DNA of 64,000 nucleotides from Bin87 sp965203195 (GTDB lineage: Bacteria > Chloroflexota > Dehalococcoidia > Lucifugimonadales > UBA3495): contig OZ241860.1 in NCBI GenBank assembly GCA_965203195.1, positions 3,224,001 to 3,288,000 of the forward strand, in the 5' to 3' direction. The position numbers and the translations under genes were made by a program. The notes below the pieces were generated by a model. That model made no database searches and was not told the DNA's origin. It saw nothing but the letters and a program-made list of their open reading frames with translations. Below, one piece after another: positions 15,990 to 26,113 of the stretch. Each line of letters opens with the position of its first letter. Within the stretch, counting starts at the first letter, position 1.

Positions 15990-18821
15990 TTACAGCCGCC
16001 GGTTGCTCACCACCGGCTCCGTAGCCAGCAGCCGGCGCAGGCCGGACAAATCCGGCAGCGACAGGACGGCGGCCAGCCCCTCGTCCAGCCGCCGCCGCGC
16101 CGGGCAGTCCGCCATCGCCGGCAGCCGCTCAAATTCCTCATCCCGCAGCTCGTCAAACAATGCCGCCATGGCCCGCAGTTGCGCCGGCGTCAGAGCGCGC
16201 AAGTTCAAGACCGGCAATTGTTCCAAATCCCCTTTTTTCATCGCTACCCAGCTGCCTTCCGTGCTGGTGCGTTCCGCCATTATGGTAAGCAGGCCCAGGC
16301 TGGAATTCAGCCATACCGCAAGCCCCTTTTCCTGGTACTCGTCATCAAGAGTAATTTCCCACCATACGTTCGAGAGTACGGGCAGCTCCGACCGCATTGC
16401 AATCACCCGGACCGTGTCCAGCCGGATGCGTTCCGTAACCAGCAGCCTGGCCGCTTTCTCCCATAGCGTATCTACGGACTTAAGTGGACGACCGGCGCGC
16501 GGTTCGGCCAGAGGGGCCAAATACTTGTCCGGTTCAACCGTGAGGCGTCGCCGTTGGTCGCTGTCGTGACCGTGCACCATCGGATACGCCGTAACCGAAT
16601 CGGTTTGTTCAAATCCGTCCATAATGTCGCGCCGGTCCGGCCCTGCTTCGCCCAGTTCTTTGAGCAGGCACAGCGGAACCCGGGCTACCGTCCGCGCGCC
16701 GGGAACCCACACTTCACTGTCCTCAACCAGTCGCAGCGCACTACGGATTACATCAACCCTGGCAAACTGCACGCCGGCCCACTTCCGGCCCACAATCCTT
16801 GCTTCCGGTATGGATACCATCTCACCCACGTGCTGCCCGTCAACATTCAGCAGCGCCGTTCCCCGGCCCTCAAACTGCGCCGGCTTTCGCCGCGCAATCG
16901 CCTGCGCCATCCGATGCGCGTCAAATATACCCGCCGGGTTTTGCCAAAGGTTGATGAAAGTAGTGCGGCGCTCCGACTTATCCTTCCTCGCGCGTCGGGT
17001 AGCGATCAGTAACGCTTCCGACAAATCGGTGCTGTCGGAAAAGTTCCAGCGCGTCGGATCGTGGGAAACAATGACCATATCCAGCGTGAAATCCCGCTCT
17101 ATCAAATCCCGGGTTTGCTGCCAGGATGCGCCGGTGCAGAGGGTTACGGGCAGCACCAGAGCCAGCCGGCCTTCGCCGGGCCGCAGCTTGGGCGCCGCCG
17201 CCGCCACGAAAGCCGCGCCCAAGCCTGCCGTAGCGGACGCTTGCCGGGAACGGAGACGGCGGGACAATTCGCCTTGCATCCTGCGGCGTTGTGCCTGCGG
17301 CACGACGCCAAACAACATTTGGTGAACGCGCGTAAATGGCGGGTTCATAATCGCCAGGTCGAGATTAGGCAGCCGCGCCGTTTCGCCATCGGCAGCCCCC
17401 TTTGTCCCATTGCCGTTGCCCGACACTTTTTCGGCGCCGTTAGTCACTACCCCCGTGGCTTCCGGCGAAAGCGCAAACTGCACCGGCACTTCATCCTCGC
17501 CCAGAAAGTCCAGCGAACCCAGCGACACATTGTCGCCCGACGCGCCCAGGGGCATCACATACAAGTTCATCCGGTCAAACTGGACGGCGGGGTTGAGCAT
17601 TGCCAGGCTGGTGGCGGCGAAGTGGATGGCGGACAGCTGGACATCGTAGCCGTGCAGCGCCTGTTCCGCCATCGCCTTGTGCAGCAGGCCGGCGCGGCGC
17701 CCGCCGGCGGCCACATGACGCCGCTCCGCTTCGGCGGCGACGGCCATCAGCAATGTGCCGGTGCCGCACGCCAAATCGGCCACATTCAGCGAGGCCGGGA
17801 ATTCATGGTCTTTCCAGTTCACGCCGGGCGGCCAGTTATGAAACACCAGTCGCGCCAGCATAGTCGCCGCCGGCACCGATGTGTAATAGGCCCCCGTGAA
17901 CTTGGCATCGGTGAGCAGGGTGTGGAACAGACGGCCGGAGAGGTCATGCCCTTCCAGTCGGTAGGTAACGCGCATCGCCTGCTCCAGTGGCTCAATGAGT
18001 TTACCCGACAGTCCCTCCGGGCCGGCGTTCAATTCGTCCAGGATGATGCCCGCCAGCTCAAATACCGGCACATAATCAATGGTGTCGCAGATCTGCCGCC
18101 AAACATCCCGCAGTTCGACGGTGTCCCTGCCGCCGGTTACAAAATGCAGCGCTCGCCGGACGGTAACGACATCTTCGTTCACTGCGGAGAGGCGCTCCTG
18201 AAAAGCCATTGCGTTGAACAGCACCAGGAAACCGATGCGGAGGGCGGCGTTGCGGTCGTTTTCCCGGTCGGTTTCGGCGATGACATCGGCGATGCGGCGG
18301 GCGATGCCGGCGTGCGGGGCGATGATCTGCGCCGCCCGTTCCATGGCCTGGCCGACGATGCCGGCCGCCGCAATCACCCGGTCAACGCCCTCCAGTTCCA
18401 GCGGCATGACGCGCAGCTGGGCGGCCAGATCGGCGACGAAACCCTGGCGCCGATAGCCCTGGGGGTGAGGCGCCCCGCGCGTGCCGTGCGTCCACCACCG
18501 AATGTCATCGGCGGCGGCCAGTTCCTCCCGCAGGTTATCCGCCGCTTTCAGCCGGGCGGGATACAGCACGCCCACCAGCGCCAGCTCGTCGGGGAAGTTC
18601 TGCAAGCGGTCGTCCAGCTGGGCAGCCAGCAGCCTGGCAGCGTCATCCCACTTGCATTCCAGCAGAATGGCATCGCCGGTTTTCAGCTCCAGCTGAATGT
18701 CGGGGGCGCCCCGCCGGCCGCGCCGTTCCGCGCGGGCCGGCAGGTCATGCTCCCGCAGCAGCTCGGCAAGGATGGTGTTGACCGCTTCCTCACGGATGTT
18801 CTCCGACTGCGCCGTCGTCAT
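15990..18821 (-). CDS. Large N6-adenine methyltransferase with N-terminal nuclease-like domain (type IIG-like), copy A
   Basis: A 943-residue protein. The N-terminal region has a PD-(D/E)xK-like signature: GAPDIQLELKTGDAILLECK, with D41, E55 and K57. The central methyltransferase has SAM motif I ADLACGTGTLL (349-358) and the catalytic motif IV NPPF (493-496, in LAIMNPPFTR). The C-terminal half is a target-recognition-like region. A one-polypeptide restriction-modification enzyme is the simplest reading, because no separate hsdS/hsdR gene is nearby. VapBC follows 107 nt downstream; tpiA precedes by 27 nt. A distant homologue lies at 44885-47593. Confidence 0.78.
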   Translation of the reverse strand: MTTAQSENIREEAVNTILAELLREHDLPARAERRGRRGAPDIQLELKTGDAILLECKWDDAARLLAAQLDDRLQNFPDELALVGVLYPARLKAADNLREELAAADDIRWWTHGTRGAPHPQGYRRQGFVADLAAQLRVMPLELEGVDRVIAAAGIVGQAMERAAQIIAPHAGIARRIADVIAETDRENDRNAALRIGFLVLFNAMAFQERLSAVNEDVVTVRRALHFVTGGRDTVELRDVWRQICDTIDYVPVFELAGIILDELNAGPEGLSGKLIEPLEQAMRVTYRLEGHDLSGRLFHTLLTDAKFTGAYYTSVPAATMLARLVFHNWPPGVNWKDHEFPASLNVADLACGTGTLLMAVAAEAERRHVAAGGRRAGLLHKAMAEQALHGYDVQLSAIHFAATSLAMLNPAVQFDRMNLYVMPLGASGDNVSLGSLDFLGEDEVPVQFALSPEATGVVTNGAEKVSGNGNGTKGAADGETARLPNLDLAIMNPPFTRVHQMLFGVVPQAQRRRMQGELSRRLRSRQASATAGLGAAFVAAAAPKLRPGEGRLALVLPVTLCTGASWQQTRDLIERDFTLDMVIVSHDPTRWNFSDSTDLSEALLIATRRARKDKSERRTTFINLWQNPAGIFDAHRMAQAIARRKPAQFEGRGTALLNVDGQHVGEMVSIPEARIVGRKWAGVQFARVDVIRSALRLVEDSEVWVPGARTVARVPLCLLKELGEAGPDRRDIMDGFEQTDSVTAYPMVHGHDSDQRRRLTVEPDKYLAPLAEPRAGRPLKSVDTLWEKAARLLVTERIRLDTVRVIAMRSELPVLSNVWWEITLDDEYQEKGLAVWLNSSLGLLTIMAERTSTEGSWVAMKKGDLEQLPVLNLRALTPAQLRAMAALFDELRDEEFERLPAMADCPARRRLDEGLAAVLSLPDLSGLRRLLATEPVVSNRRL

Positions 18822-18848
18822 AATCGCACTCTCTGTCTGCTGCCCGCG

Positions 18849-19643
<795 letters not shown>

Positions 19644-19710
19644 CGTTGTTTCCTTCCTCGGCGGGTTTCGGCAGCAGCGGCCGGTAGAATGCCATTCGGT
19701 CAGCCTGCCA

Positions 19711-20919
19711 TCACGGCCCGTACTTCCCCAGCTTGCCCGCGTGGGCCAGGCCCAGCAGCATTATCGTTTCGGCGGGAATTCGCCCCAGCGCGCCCCCAGC
19801 GCAGGCCCGCTCGTTGAACCCCCCCTCAACCCCCTCGCCTAGCGTCCACGGCGAATGAAGCAGAAAAGGCACCGGATGCCAGCTGTGCGCAGCCATTATC
19901 GCCGGCGTCGCATGGTCGCCGGCCACCATCAGCACATCGGGCTGCAACTCCAAAATGCGGGGAATGTGAACATCCAGCTCCTCCAGCCGCTTCACTTTGG
20001 CGTCAAAGTCGCCATCCTCGCCGGCGGCGTCGGCGGGCTTGTAGTGGATGAAAAAGAAATCGTGATTGTCCCAGTTGGCGCGGAGAGTATCCACTTCGTC
20101 GGCGAAAGTCTCCCCGGTGGGAATGATCTCCATATTGGCCACCGACGCCAGGCCGCGATACATCGGATAGGCGGCGATCGCCGCCGGGTTGAGGCGATAA
20201 ACGCGCCCGAAATCGGGCAGGTTCGGCAGCTGCGCCCAACCCCGCAGCAGCGCCATATTGGCCGGCTCCGATTCCGACAGCATCCGCCCGGCCTGCGCCA
20301 CGAACTGCCGCGCCACGCCCGCGGCGTATTCCGCCCCCGGCGACAGCGCCTGTGCCGGGCGCGGCGCCACCCCTTCCCGCTGCGGATCCGTTTCCTCAAT
20401 ATCCGCCGACAGCCCATCGCCGCGCAGCCGCAGCACAAATCGGTAATCCTGCACCGGATAGACATCCACCTGCACGCCGGGGATGGCGATGGCGTCCAGC
20501 ATTTCGCAGAGCGGCCGGCTCAACTCGGTGGCAATGCGCCCGGCCCGGCGGTCGGTAAGCAGGCCGTCATCGTCAACGGTGCAAAAATTGCCCCGCGCCG
20601 CCACATCGCCGGGTTGTAGGTCAACCCCGATGCCCAGCGCTTCCAGCGCGCCCCGTCCGATGAAATACTTCAGCGGGTTGTACCCGAACAGCGCCAGATG
20701 GCCGGGGCCGCTGCCCGGCGCCACGCCAACCTCCACCGGAGTAGTCAGCCCGCAGGCGCTGCGCTGCGCCAGCGCGTCCAGGTGGGGTATGCGCGCCGTT
20801 TCCAGCTCCGACTTGCGGGTTTCGGGATGCGCCAAACCGCCCAGGCCGTCGGCCACCAGCAGAACGATTTTGGACGGCGTGCTGGCGATGCTGTCGTGAA
20901 TCTGATGCAGGTCAATCAT
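19711..20919 (-). CDS. apgM: 2,3-bisphosphoglycerate-independent phosphoglycerate mutase, archaeal type
   Basis: A 402-residue ApgM-type mutase of the alkaline-phosphatase superfamily, converting 3- to 2-phosphoglycerate. Landmarks are KIVLLVADGLGGLAHP (metal-binding D), TPVEVGVAPGSGPGHLALFG, FIGRGALEALGIGVDL then QPGDVAARGNF, and the C-terminal metal site MVAGDHATPAIMAAHSWHPV. Its distribution (archaea, Chloroflexota, some other bacteria) fits the inferred lineage. Between pgk and tpiA. Confidence 0.95.
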   Translation of the reverse strand: MIDLHQIHDSIASTPSKIVLLVADGLGGLAHPETRKSELETARIPHLDALAQRSACGLTTPVEVGVAPGSGPGHLALFGYNPLKYFIGRGALEALGIGVDLQPGDVAARGNFCTVDDDGLLTDRRAGRIATELSRPLCEMLDAIAIPGVQVDVYPVQDYRFVLRLRGDGLSADIEETDPQREGVAPRPAQALSPGAEYAAGVARQFVAQAGRMLSESEPANMALLRGWAQLPNLPDFGRVYRLNPAAIAAYPMYRGLASVANMEIIPTGETFADEVDTLRANWDNHDFFFIHYKPADAAGEDGDFDAKVKRLEELDVHIPRILELQPDVLMVAGDHATPAIMAAHSWHPVPFLLHSPWTLGEGVEGGFNERACAGGALGRIPAETIMLLGLAHAGKLGKYGP

Positions 20920-21112
20920 AGCTGCTCCGGGGATTTGTGCGATGCTTGCCGGGGATTGCTTGACCGGGACTTATGGCCGGGGACTTGCGGCGCCGCCGCC
21001 CCTCAAAAATAAACGCCGCCCGCCTTCCATCGACCGGGCAGATCAACGGGGCATATCGATAGGGCAGATCGGCGGGTCAGGTCAGGCAGCGGGTCAAGCG
21101 TAGGGCAACTGG

Positions 21113-22336
21113 TTAGGCGTCAGGCAGCGCGGCGATGCCCGGCAGTTCCTTGCCCTCCAGAAACTCCAGCGCCGCCCCCCCGCCGGTGGACACATGAGTC
21201 ATCCGTTCCACCAGCCCCATCGCTTCCACCGCCTCGCCCGTAGAACCGCCGCCGACCACCGTAGTAACGCCCGCCCGCCCGGCGATGCCGTTAGCCACCG
21301 TCCGCGTGCCGGCGCTGAACCGCGCCATCTCAAACACGCCCATAGGCCCGTTCCACAAAATCGTCCGGCATCCGGCCAGCGCCGCCGCATACCTGCCGGC
21401 GGCATCCGGCCCGATGTCCATTATGTGCCACCCGTCGGGAACCCGGTCGGCAGACACCGTGGCCACCGCGCCCGGTTCCGGCCCAAACGCATCCGCCACG
21501 ACTAAATCCGGCGGCAGATGGACGGCCACCCCCGCCCGCGCCGCCCGTTCCAGCGTGGCGCGCGCGAATTCCAGCCGTTCCGTTTCCACCGGAGACGCGC
21601 CTACCGGCCGGCCCAGCGCCGCCAGAAAAGTCACCGCCATGCCCCCGCCGATGAACAGGTGATCCAGCCGTTCCAGCAGATTTTCCAGCACCAGAATCTT
21701 GTCGCCGACCTTGGCCCCGCCCATCAGCGCCGCCAGGGGCCGCTCCGGTTCGCCTAGCGCCAGCCCCAGGGCCTCCACTTCCCGCTGCATCAGCAGCCCC
21801 ATCGCCGCCGGCAGGTGCCGGGGCAGCCCCACCGTAGAGGCGTGGGCCCGGTGCGCCACCGCAAAGGCATCCATCACAAAACAGTCCGCCAATGACGCCA
21901 GCGCGCGGACAAACCCTTCGTCGTTCGCCTCCTCGCCGGGATGAAACCGCAAATTCTCCAGCAGGCAAACTTCCCCGGCGGCCATCCCGGCCACCGCCTC
22001 GATCACCATCGGCCCGATGCAATCCCGCAGTGAAGTCACCGGACGCCCCAACAGTACGGACAGCCGGTCGCCCACCGGTGCCAGTCGCAGCTCCTCATCA
22101 ACCTGCCCCCGCGGACGGCCCAGATGCGAGCACAGTATCACCCGGCAGTCCCGCGCCAGCAGGTACTCAATCGTCGGCAAGGTAGCCCGCAGCCGCTGGT
22201 CGTAATTGCCGATGGCCTCAACCCCCTGCTCAATGGGAACATTGAAATCCACCCGCGCCAGCGCCGTCTTGCCGGCCACATCCAGCTGGGGGAGGGTTCG
22301 CTTGTTCAGGCTTCGCTTGCTGGTTGACTTGCTCAT
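21113..22336 (-). CDS. pgk: Phosphoglycerate kinase
   Basis: A 407-residue PGK, transferring phosphate between 1,3-bisphosphoglycerate and ADP. Evidence: ALARVDFNVPIEQG near residue 27, SHLGRPRGQVDE, ENLRFHPGEEAND, LMGGAKVGDKILVLENLLE, ILWNGPMGVFE and VVGGGSTGEAVEA (usually GGDSxxA) followed by HVSTGGGAALEFLEGKELPG. ATG 22336 shares one base with the stop of the prenyl-synthase-like gene (TAATG), so the two are coupled. Confidence 0.97.
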   Translation of the reverse strand: MSKSTSKRSLNKRTLPQLDVAGKTALARVDFNVPIEQGVEAIGNYDQRLRATLPTIEYLLARDCRVILCSHLGRPRGQVDEELRLAPVGDRLSVLLGRPVTSLRDCIGPMVIEAVAGMAAGEVCLLENLRFHPGEEANDEGFVRALASLADCFVMDAFAVAHRAHASTVGLPRHLPAAMGLLMQREVEALGLALGEPERPLAALMGGAKVGDKILVLENLLERLDHLFIGGGMAVTFLAALGRPVGASPVETERLEFARATLERAARAGVAVHLPPDLVVADAFGPEPGAVATVSADRVPDGWHIMDIGPDAAGRYAAALAGCRTILWNGPMGVFEMARFSAGTRTVANGIAGRAGVTTVVGGGSTGEAVEAMGLVERMTHVSTGGGAALEFLEGKELPGIAALPDA

Positions 22337-23375
22337 TAGGACAACATCCAGGCCGTGATGGTCGTCAAAGCGTCGGGCTGCCGCAATTCGGCGGCGACCC
22401 CGGCTACGGCGCCCACCGCGTCGGCCGCCAGTTCCCCCGCTTTCCCGCCCGCATACTCCCGCGCCCCGGTTTCGTCCAGAATGGCGATGATGCGTCGCGC
22501 GTCATCCGGTCCAGAACCCGCTTCATATAAATGCCGCCCAGCTCCCGTTTGGCGGCGATGGACGCATTCTGTAGGGCGTAAATCAGCGGCAGGCTTTTCT
22601 TTTTGTTCAGCAGGTTGCTGGCGGTGACGCCGTCGCCCGCGCCTCCCCATAATTCGGCGATGTCGTCCAGAATCTGCCGGGCCGCGCCCAGCCTGGCGCC
22701 CCATTCCTCCAGAGCCCGGCCCGTGTCGTCAGCCGCCCCCGACGCCAGCGCCCCCAGCTGCGCTCCGCAGCCGGCCAGCGCCCCCGACTTGCGCCCCACC
22801 ATATCCATATAATCCGACTCCGACACCAGCGCCTGCTCCTGGTAGGTCAAGTCCATATACTGTCCCTCGCACAGGGTGAGGCACGCCTGGTCCAGACTCC
22901 GCAGCGCCGCCAGCGTCGTCTCCGCCGCCAGTCCCTCGTCCGACAGCCGCATCAGTGCGGCGCGGGCCAGGGCGTGCAGCCCGTCCCCGGCGTTGATCGC
23001 CTGCGACGGCCCCCACACCCACCAGATGCCGGGGCGGTCGTTCCCCCGGTCAATGCTGCCCGCCTGTACCCCGTTATGCGCCAGCGCGAAGTTGTACGCC
23101 AGCTCCACGGCGGCGGCGGCGGCCAGCGCGGGACGATAATCCCCGCCCACGGCCTCGCCCGCCGCCAGCGCCAGCGCGCCGGGATAATGCAACGGCGTCA
23201 GCGCATCCCCGGACGCCTCGCCCCGTTCGTCCACCCAGCCCAGATGATACCGCAGAATATCGTACAGGATGCCCTGCCGCCCGGCGAAAATCGCCCGCAA
23301 CGCGCCGTCCACGGCGACGCGGTAAGCCTCGTATGTCCCGTTCCCGTCTATAACAGTACCTCCGGGATAACCCAT
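22336..23375 (-). CDS. Polyprenyl-synthetase-family protein lacking the first Asp-rich motif; frameshifted near its 3' end
   Basis: A trans-isoprenyl-diphosphate-synthase-fold protein. The first aspartate-rich motif (usually HDDxxD) reads ALAHNGVQAGSIDRGNDRPG, so metal-binding aspartates are lost; the rest is recognisable (WWVWGPSQAINAGDGLHALA, GQYMDLTYQ). The second motif reads ILDDIAELWGG. The reading frame runs from ATG 23375 but shifts around 22500-22530: the upstream frame continues to 22404 as unlikely sequence, while the family-like C-terminus (DDARRIIAILDETGAREYAG onward) lies in another frame ending at 22336, where its stop overlaps pgk's ATG. Sequencing error, recent mutation or recoding are possible. 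Classical prenyltransfer is unlikely. Confidence 0.72.
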
Positions 23376-23412
23376 GCTCCAGTGACCGCGCATTCGGTCA
23401 TAGCGCGTCCGG

Positions 23413-24039
23413 TCACAGCCCGTCCGCGCCGGCGGCCCGGCGAATCTCGTCATAGTCCAGCGCGCCGGCCCGCAGCAGGGTCAGGCTACCCTCCGGCGAC
23501 ACCGCCACGATGGTGCTGGCAATCCCCCGGGGCGGGGCGGCGCCGTCAATAATACCATCTACCAGCCCGCCCAGGCTGCGGCGCAGCTCCTCGGGGCCGG
23601 TTATATCCGGCGCCCCGCTGGCGTTGGCGCTGGTTCCGGTAATGGGCCGCCCCAGGCCGCGCGCCAGCGCCAGCGGCGCCGGATGGTCGGGCATTCGCAC
23701 CGCAATGGTATCCCGGCCTCCGGTCAGACGGGGCGGCAGACCCGCCGCCGCCGGCAGCGCCAGCGTCAGCGGCCCCGGCCAGTACCGTTGCGCCAGCCGC
23801 TGCGCCACCGCGCCGCCGCTCCCGGACACCGCGGCCACCGCCCGCGTCTGGGCCCACCCGGACACCAAAACCGGCAGGGGCATATCGGCCGGACGCCCCT
23901 TCACGGCATAGACCCGTTCCAGCGCCGCCGGATTGACGGCGTCCGCCGCCAGCCCGTACAGCGTATCCGTAGGAATGGCCACCACGCCCCCCCGAACAAT
24001 CAGGGCCAGCGCGGCGGCGATTTCCGCTTGCAGGTTCAT
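23413..24039 (-). CDS. tsaC: L-threonylcarbamoyladenylate synthase (TsaC/YrdC type)
   Basis: A 208-residue YrdC-domain protein, making threonylcarbamoyl-AMP for tRNA t6A37. Landmarks are GGVVAIPTDTLYGLAADA, VYAVKGRPADMPLPVLV, YWPGPLTLALPA, DTIAVRMPDHP and ITGTSANASGAPD. It lacks the C-terminal Sua5 domain. The long open frame upstream is dismissed because MNLQAEIAAAL matches the family start. A TAGAAT box lies 10 bases before the ATG. trmO and miaA, also position-37 genes, occur elsewhere in the window. Confidence 0.93.
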   Translation of the reverse strand: MNLQAEIAAALALIVRGGVVAIPTDTLYGLAADAVNPAALERVYAVKGRPADMPLPVLVSGWAQTRAVAAVSGSGGAVAQRLAQRYWPGPLTLALPAAAGLPPRLTGGRDTIAVRMPDHPAPLALARGLGRPITGTSANASGAPDITGPEELRRSLGGLVDGIIDGAAPPRGIASTIVAVSPEGSLTLLRAGALDYDEIRRAAGADGL

Positions 24040-24049
24040 AACGCCGCCC

Positions 24050-24055
24050 ATTCTA
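24050..24055 (-). promoter_or_regulatory. -10-like box (TAGAAT) for tsaC
   Basis: TAGAAT on the minus strand ends 10 bases before the tsaC ATG, implying a very short or absent 5' leader. It faces away from the fic promoter in a 62-bp divergent intergenic region. No convincing -35 is seen. Confidence 0.35.
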
Positions 24056-24065
24056 CCACCATTCC

Positions 24066-24095
24066 TTGCCGATTGCCTCAACTGCGGGCTATAAT
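24066..24095 (+). promoter_or_regulatory. Promoter TTGCCG-18-TATAAT for fic (leaderless)
   Basis: TTGCCG (24066-24071) and TATAAT (24090-24095) are separated by 18 bases. The ATG at 24102 begins only 6 bases after the -10 box, so transcription probably starts at or next to the A of ATG. No Shine-Dalgarno sequence is present. Confidence 0.6.
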
Positions 24096-24101
24096 CGGCG
24101 T

Positions 24102-25241
24102 ATGACGCCTCAATCCTACCTGCACCAGCGGCCCGACTGGCCGCACCTGCACTGGCGCGCCGCCGACCTGATCGACCTGCTGGCCGACGTCCGGCGCCGG
24201 CAGGGCCGGCTGCTGGGGCGAATGGGCGATTTGGGCCTTGCCATGCGTGAGAAACTTTCCCTGGAAGCGCTAACTGCCGAGGTCGTGAAAACCAGTGAGA
24301 TCGAGGGCGAACTGCTGGACCCGGAGCTGGTGCGTTCCTCAATCGCGCGGCGGCTTAATATAGCCGGCGGGGGCATAAGCCCCCAAGCCCGGAGCGTTGA
24401 AGGGATTGTGGAACTGACACTGGACGCAACGCGCAATTATGCACAGAAGCTCACTGCCGAAAGGCTGTTCCGTTGGCATAGCTTGCTGTTCCCCGGCGGG
24501 CGGAACGAATTTGACGATACGATTACCGTGGGCAACCGGCGGAACGACGCAAAAGGCCCGATGGTAGTAGCCGGCAGCGGCCGCTTTGGCCGAGAAATAG
24601 TCCATTTCCAAGCTCCGCCCGCATCTGTGCTCAATACGGAAATGAGCGCATTTCTGGACTGGTGCAATGCGCCGTCGGCAACTGATGCAGTGCTCAAGGC
24701 CGCCCTGACCCACCTGTGGTTTGTAACCATTCACCCCTTTGATGACGGCAACGGGCGCATCGCCCGCGCCATCACTGATATGATGCTGGCCCGCGCCGAC
24801 GGCAGCCCGGAGCGTTTCTACAGTATGTCATCGCAAATTATGCAGGAAAGGCGAGACTACTACCTGGCTCTGGAAACTACGCAAAAAGGCGACACGGATG
24901 TTACGCGCTGGATGAAGTGGTTCCTGCAATGCCTGGGGCGGGCAATTGACGCCGCTCAACAACACGTCACAGCCGCTCTGTCCGCCGCCAGGTTCTGGGA
25001 ACAGGCACAGAAGTCGGGCTTGGCTTTCAACCACCGGCAGAGCCGTCTGGTCAATCAGTTGCTGAACGGTTTTGAGGGCAAACTTACCGCCGATAAATGG
25101 GCTAAAATCGCCAAATGCTCCCCCAGCGTTGCCGACCAGGACATCGCCGAGCTGCTCCATTTCGGCATACTGGCCCGCAGTTCCACAAACGGGAAAAACA
25201 TCAGCTACCACTTGGCCGGCCGCAGAAGCCCGGCTCCGTAA
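24102..25241 (+). CDS. Fic family protein (AMPylase-type)
   Basis: A 379-residue Fic-domain protein, predicted to transfer AMP or another nucleotide moiety to a target protein. The Fic motif HPFDDGNGRIAR is intact (about residues 210-221). An N-terminal DUF4172-like helical domain carries TSEIEGELLDPELVRSSI, which fits the (S/T)xxxE(G/N) autoinhibitory helix of class II Fic proteins. A C-terminal winged-helix-like segment (LTADKWAKIAKCSPSVADQD) follows. ATG 24102 is chosen because it sits directly behind a strong promoter. No separate antitoxin (VbhA/FicA) is adjacent, as expected for an autoinhibited protein. Confidence 0.93.
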   Translation: MTPQSYLHQRPDWPHLHWRAADLIDLLADVRRRQGRLLGRMGDLGLAMREKLSLEALTAEVVKTSEIEGELLDPELVRSSIARRLNIAGGGISPQARSVEGIVELTLDATRNYAQKLTAERLFRWHSLLFPGGRNEFDDTITVGNRRNDAKGPMVVAGSGRFGREIVHFQAPPASVLNTEMSAFLDWCNAPSATDAVLKAALTHLWFVTIHPFDDGNGRIARAITDMMLARADGSPERFYSMSSQIMQERRDYYLALETTQKGDTDVTRWMKWFLQCLGRAIDAAQQHVTAALSAARFWEQAQKSGLAFNHRQSRLVNQLLNGFEGKLTADKWAKIAKCSPSVADQDIAELLHFGILARSSTNGKNISYHLAGRRSPAP

Positions 25242-25340
25242 CCCGTTCCCTCGTCCATTCCCTCTATCGTTTCCCTGTTTCGTTTCAGCCGCGTCGCTGC
25301 CGCCGGAGCCGGTTCAGGAACGCCCAACTTGCCCCGCTGG

Positions 25341-26113
25341 GGTAGCGTTTCGTTTTAGGTGGTTGGTTTTCAGCCCCTGCTTTTGCAGCAGTGCCAGCAG
25401 GTTGCGTTCCGTCCAGACCGTCCCCAACTTCTCCCGCCGCCGCAACTCCCGATTATGCCGCTCCATACGCGACCTCTGATGCAGCACCTACCGGCCATAC
25501 ACCAGCTCAATCCCCGCCGCGATGGCCCCATCCCCATCGCTGACCGGATGCTGCGCCCCCAACTGCCACGCCCGGTCAATCACCTCCGCCCAGGGCCCGA
25601 AAGACCCCAACGCCATCCCCGCAGCAGCATTGCGGATTACCTTCAATTCAGTACGCCCCCGGCTGGTTCGCGTCCACAACCCGTCCAGTTCCAGCACCCC
25701 GTCTGGCGGCAACTCCGGCGCCGTCAAAGGCACCTTCCGCAACCACTTGCCGACCGTACTCTTGACGCAGCCTACCCAGTTCCCGGCGCGGGCGTAGCTC
25801 AATCCCGGCGCAGCCAGGCTGATGGCGATGTCACGGTTTTTTTGGAAAACCGTTGGTGGCGCATTTCCTCGCCCGGCAGCGTCATGCCGCCAGCCATGCG
25901 GCGACACTGGCCGCAACGGAACACGGGTATCTGCACGCGGACTTCGCCGTAGCCGGTGGCAATGGCGTGGGCGTAGCGATGGTGTCGGTGCATGGCCAGG
26001 CGGCAATGGTCGCAAAGTGGCTGGTAGTCATCCAGGGCTAGTTGCAGGGCGGCTTGTAGCTGGGCGGGGATTTGGCGTTCCAGTTGGATTTCCAGGTGGT
26101 CCAGCAGTCCCAT
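25341..26113 (-). pseudogene. IS1-like transposase, frame-shifted and interrupted by a stop
   Basis: The N-terminal part (ATG 26113) has an InsA-like zinc-finger region: CDHCRLAMHRHHR ... VFRCGQCRRMAGG, ending at the run TTTTCCAAAAAAACC. A -1 shift there enters the frame encoding a helix-turn-helix (SYARAGNWVGCVKSTVGKW) and DDE-like aspartates (VLELDGLW and PVSDGDGAIAAGIELVYG). A TAG at 25488 stops it, but the same frame continues with HQRSRMERHNRELRRRE, the context of the IS1 catalytic glutamate. The shift may be programmed; the TAG makes the copy inactive unless read through. Confidence 0.65.
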
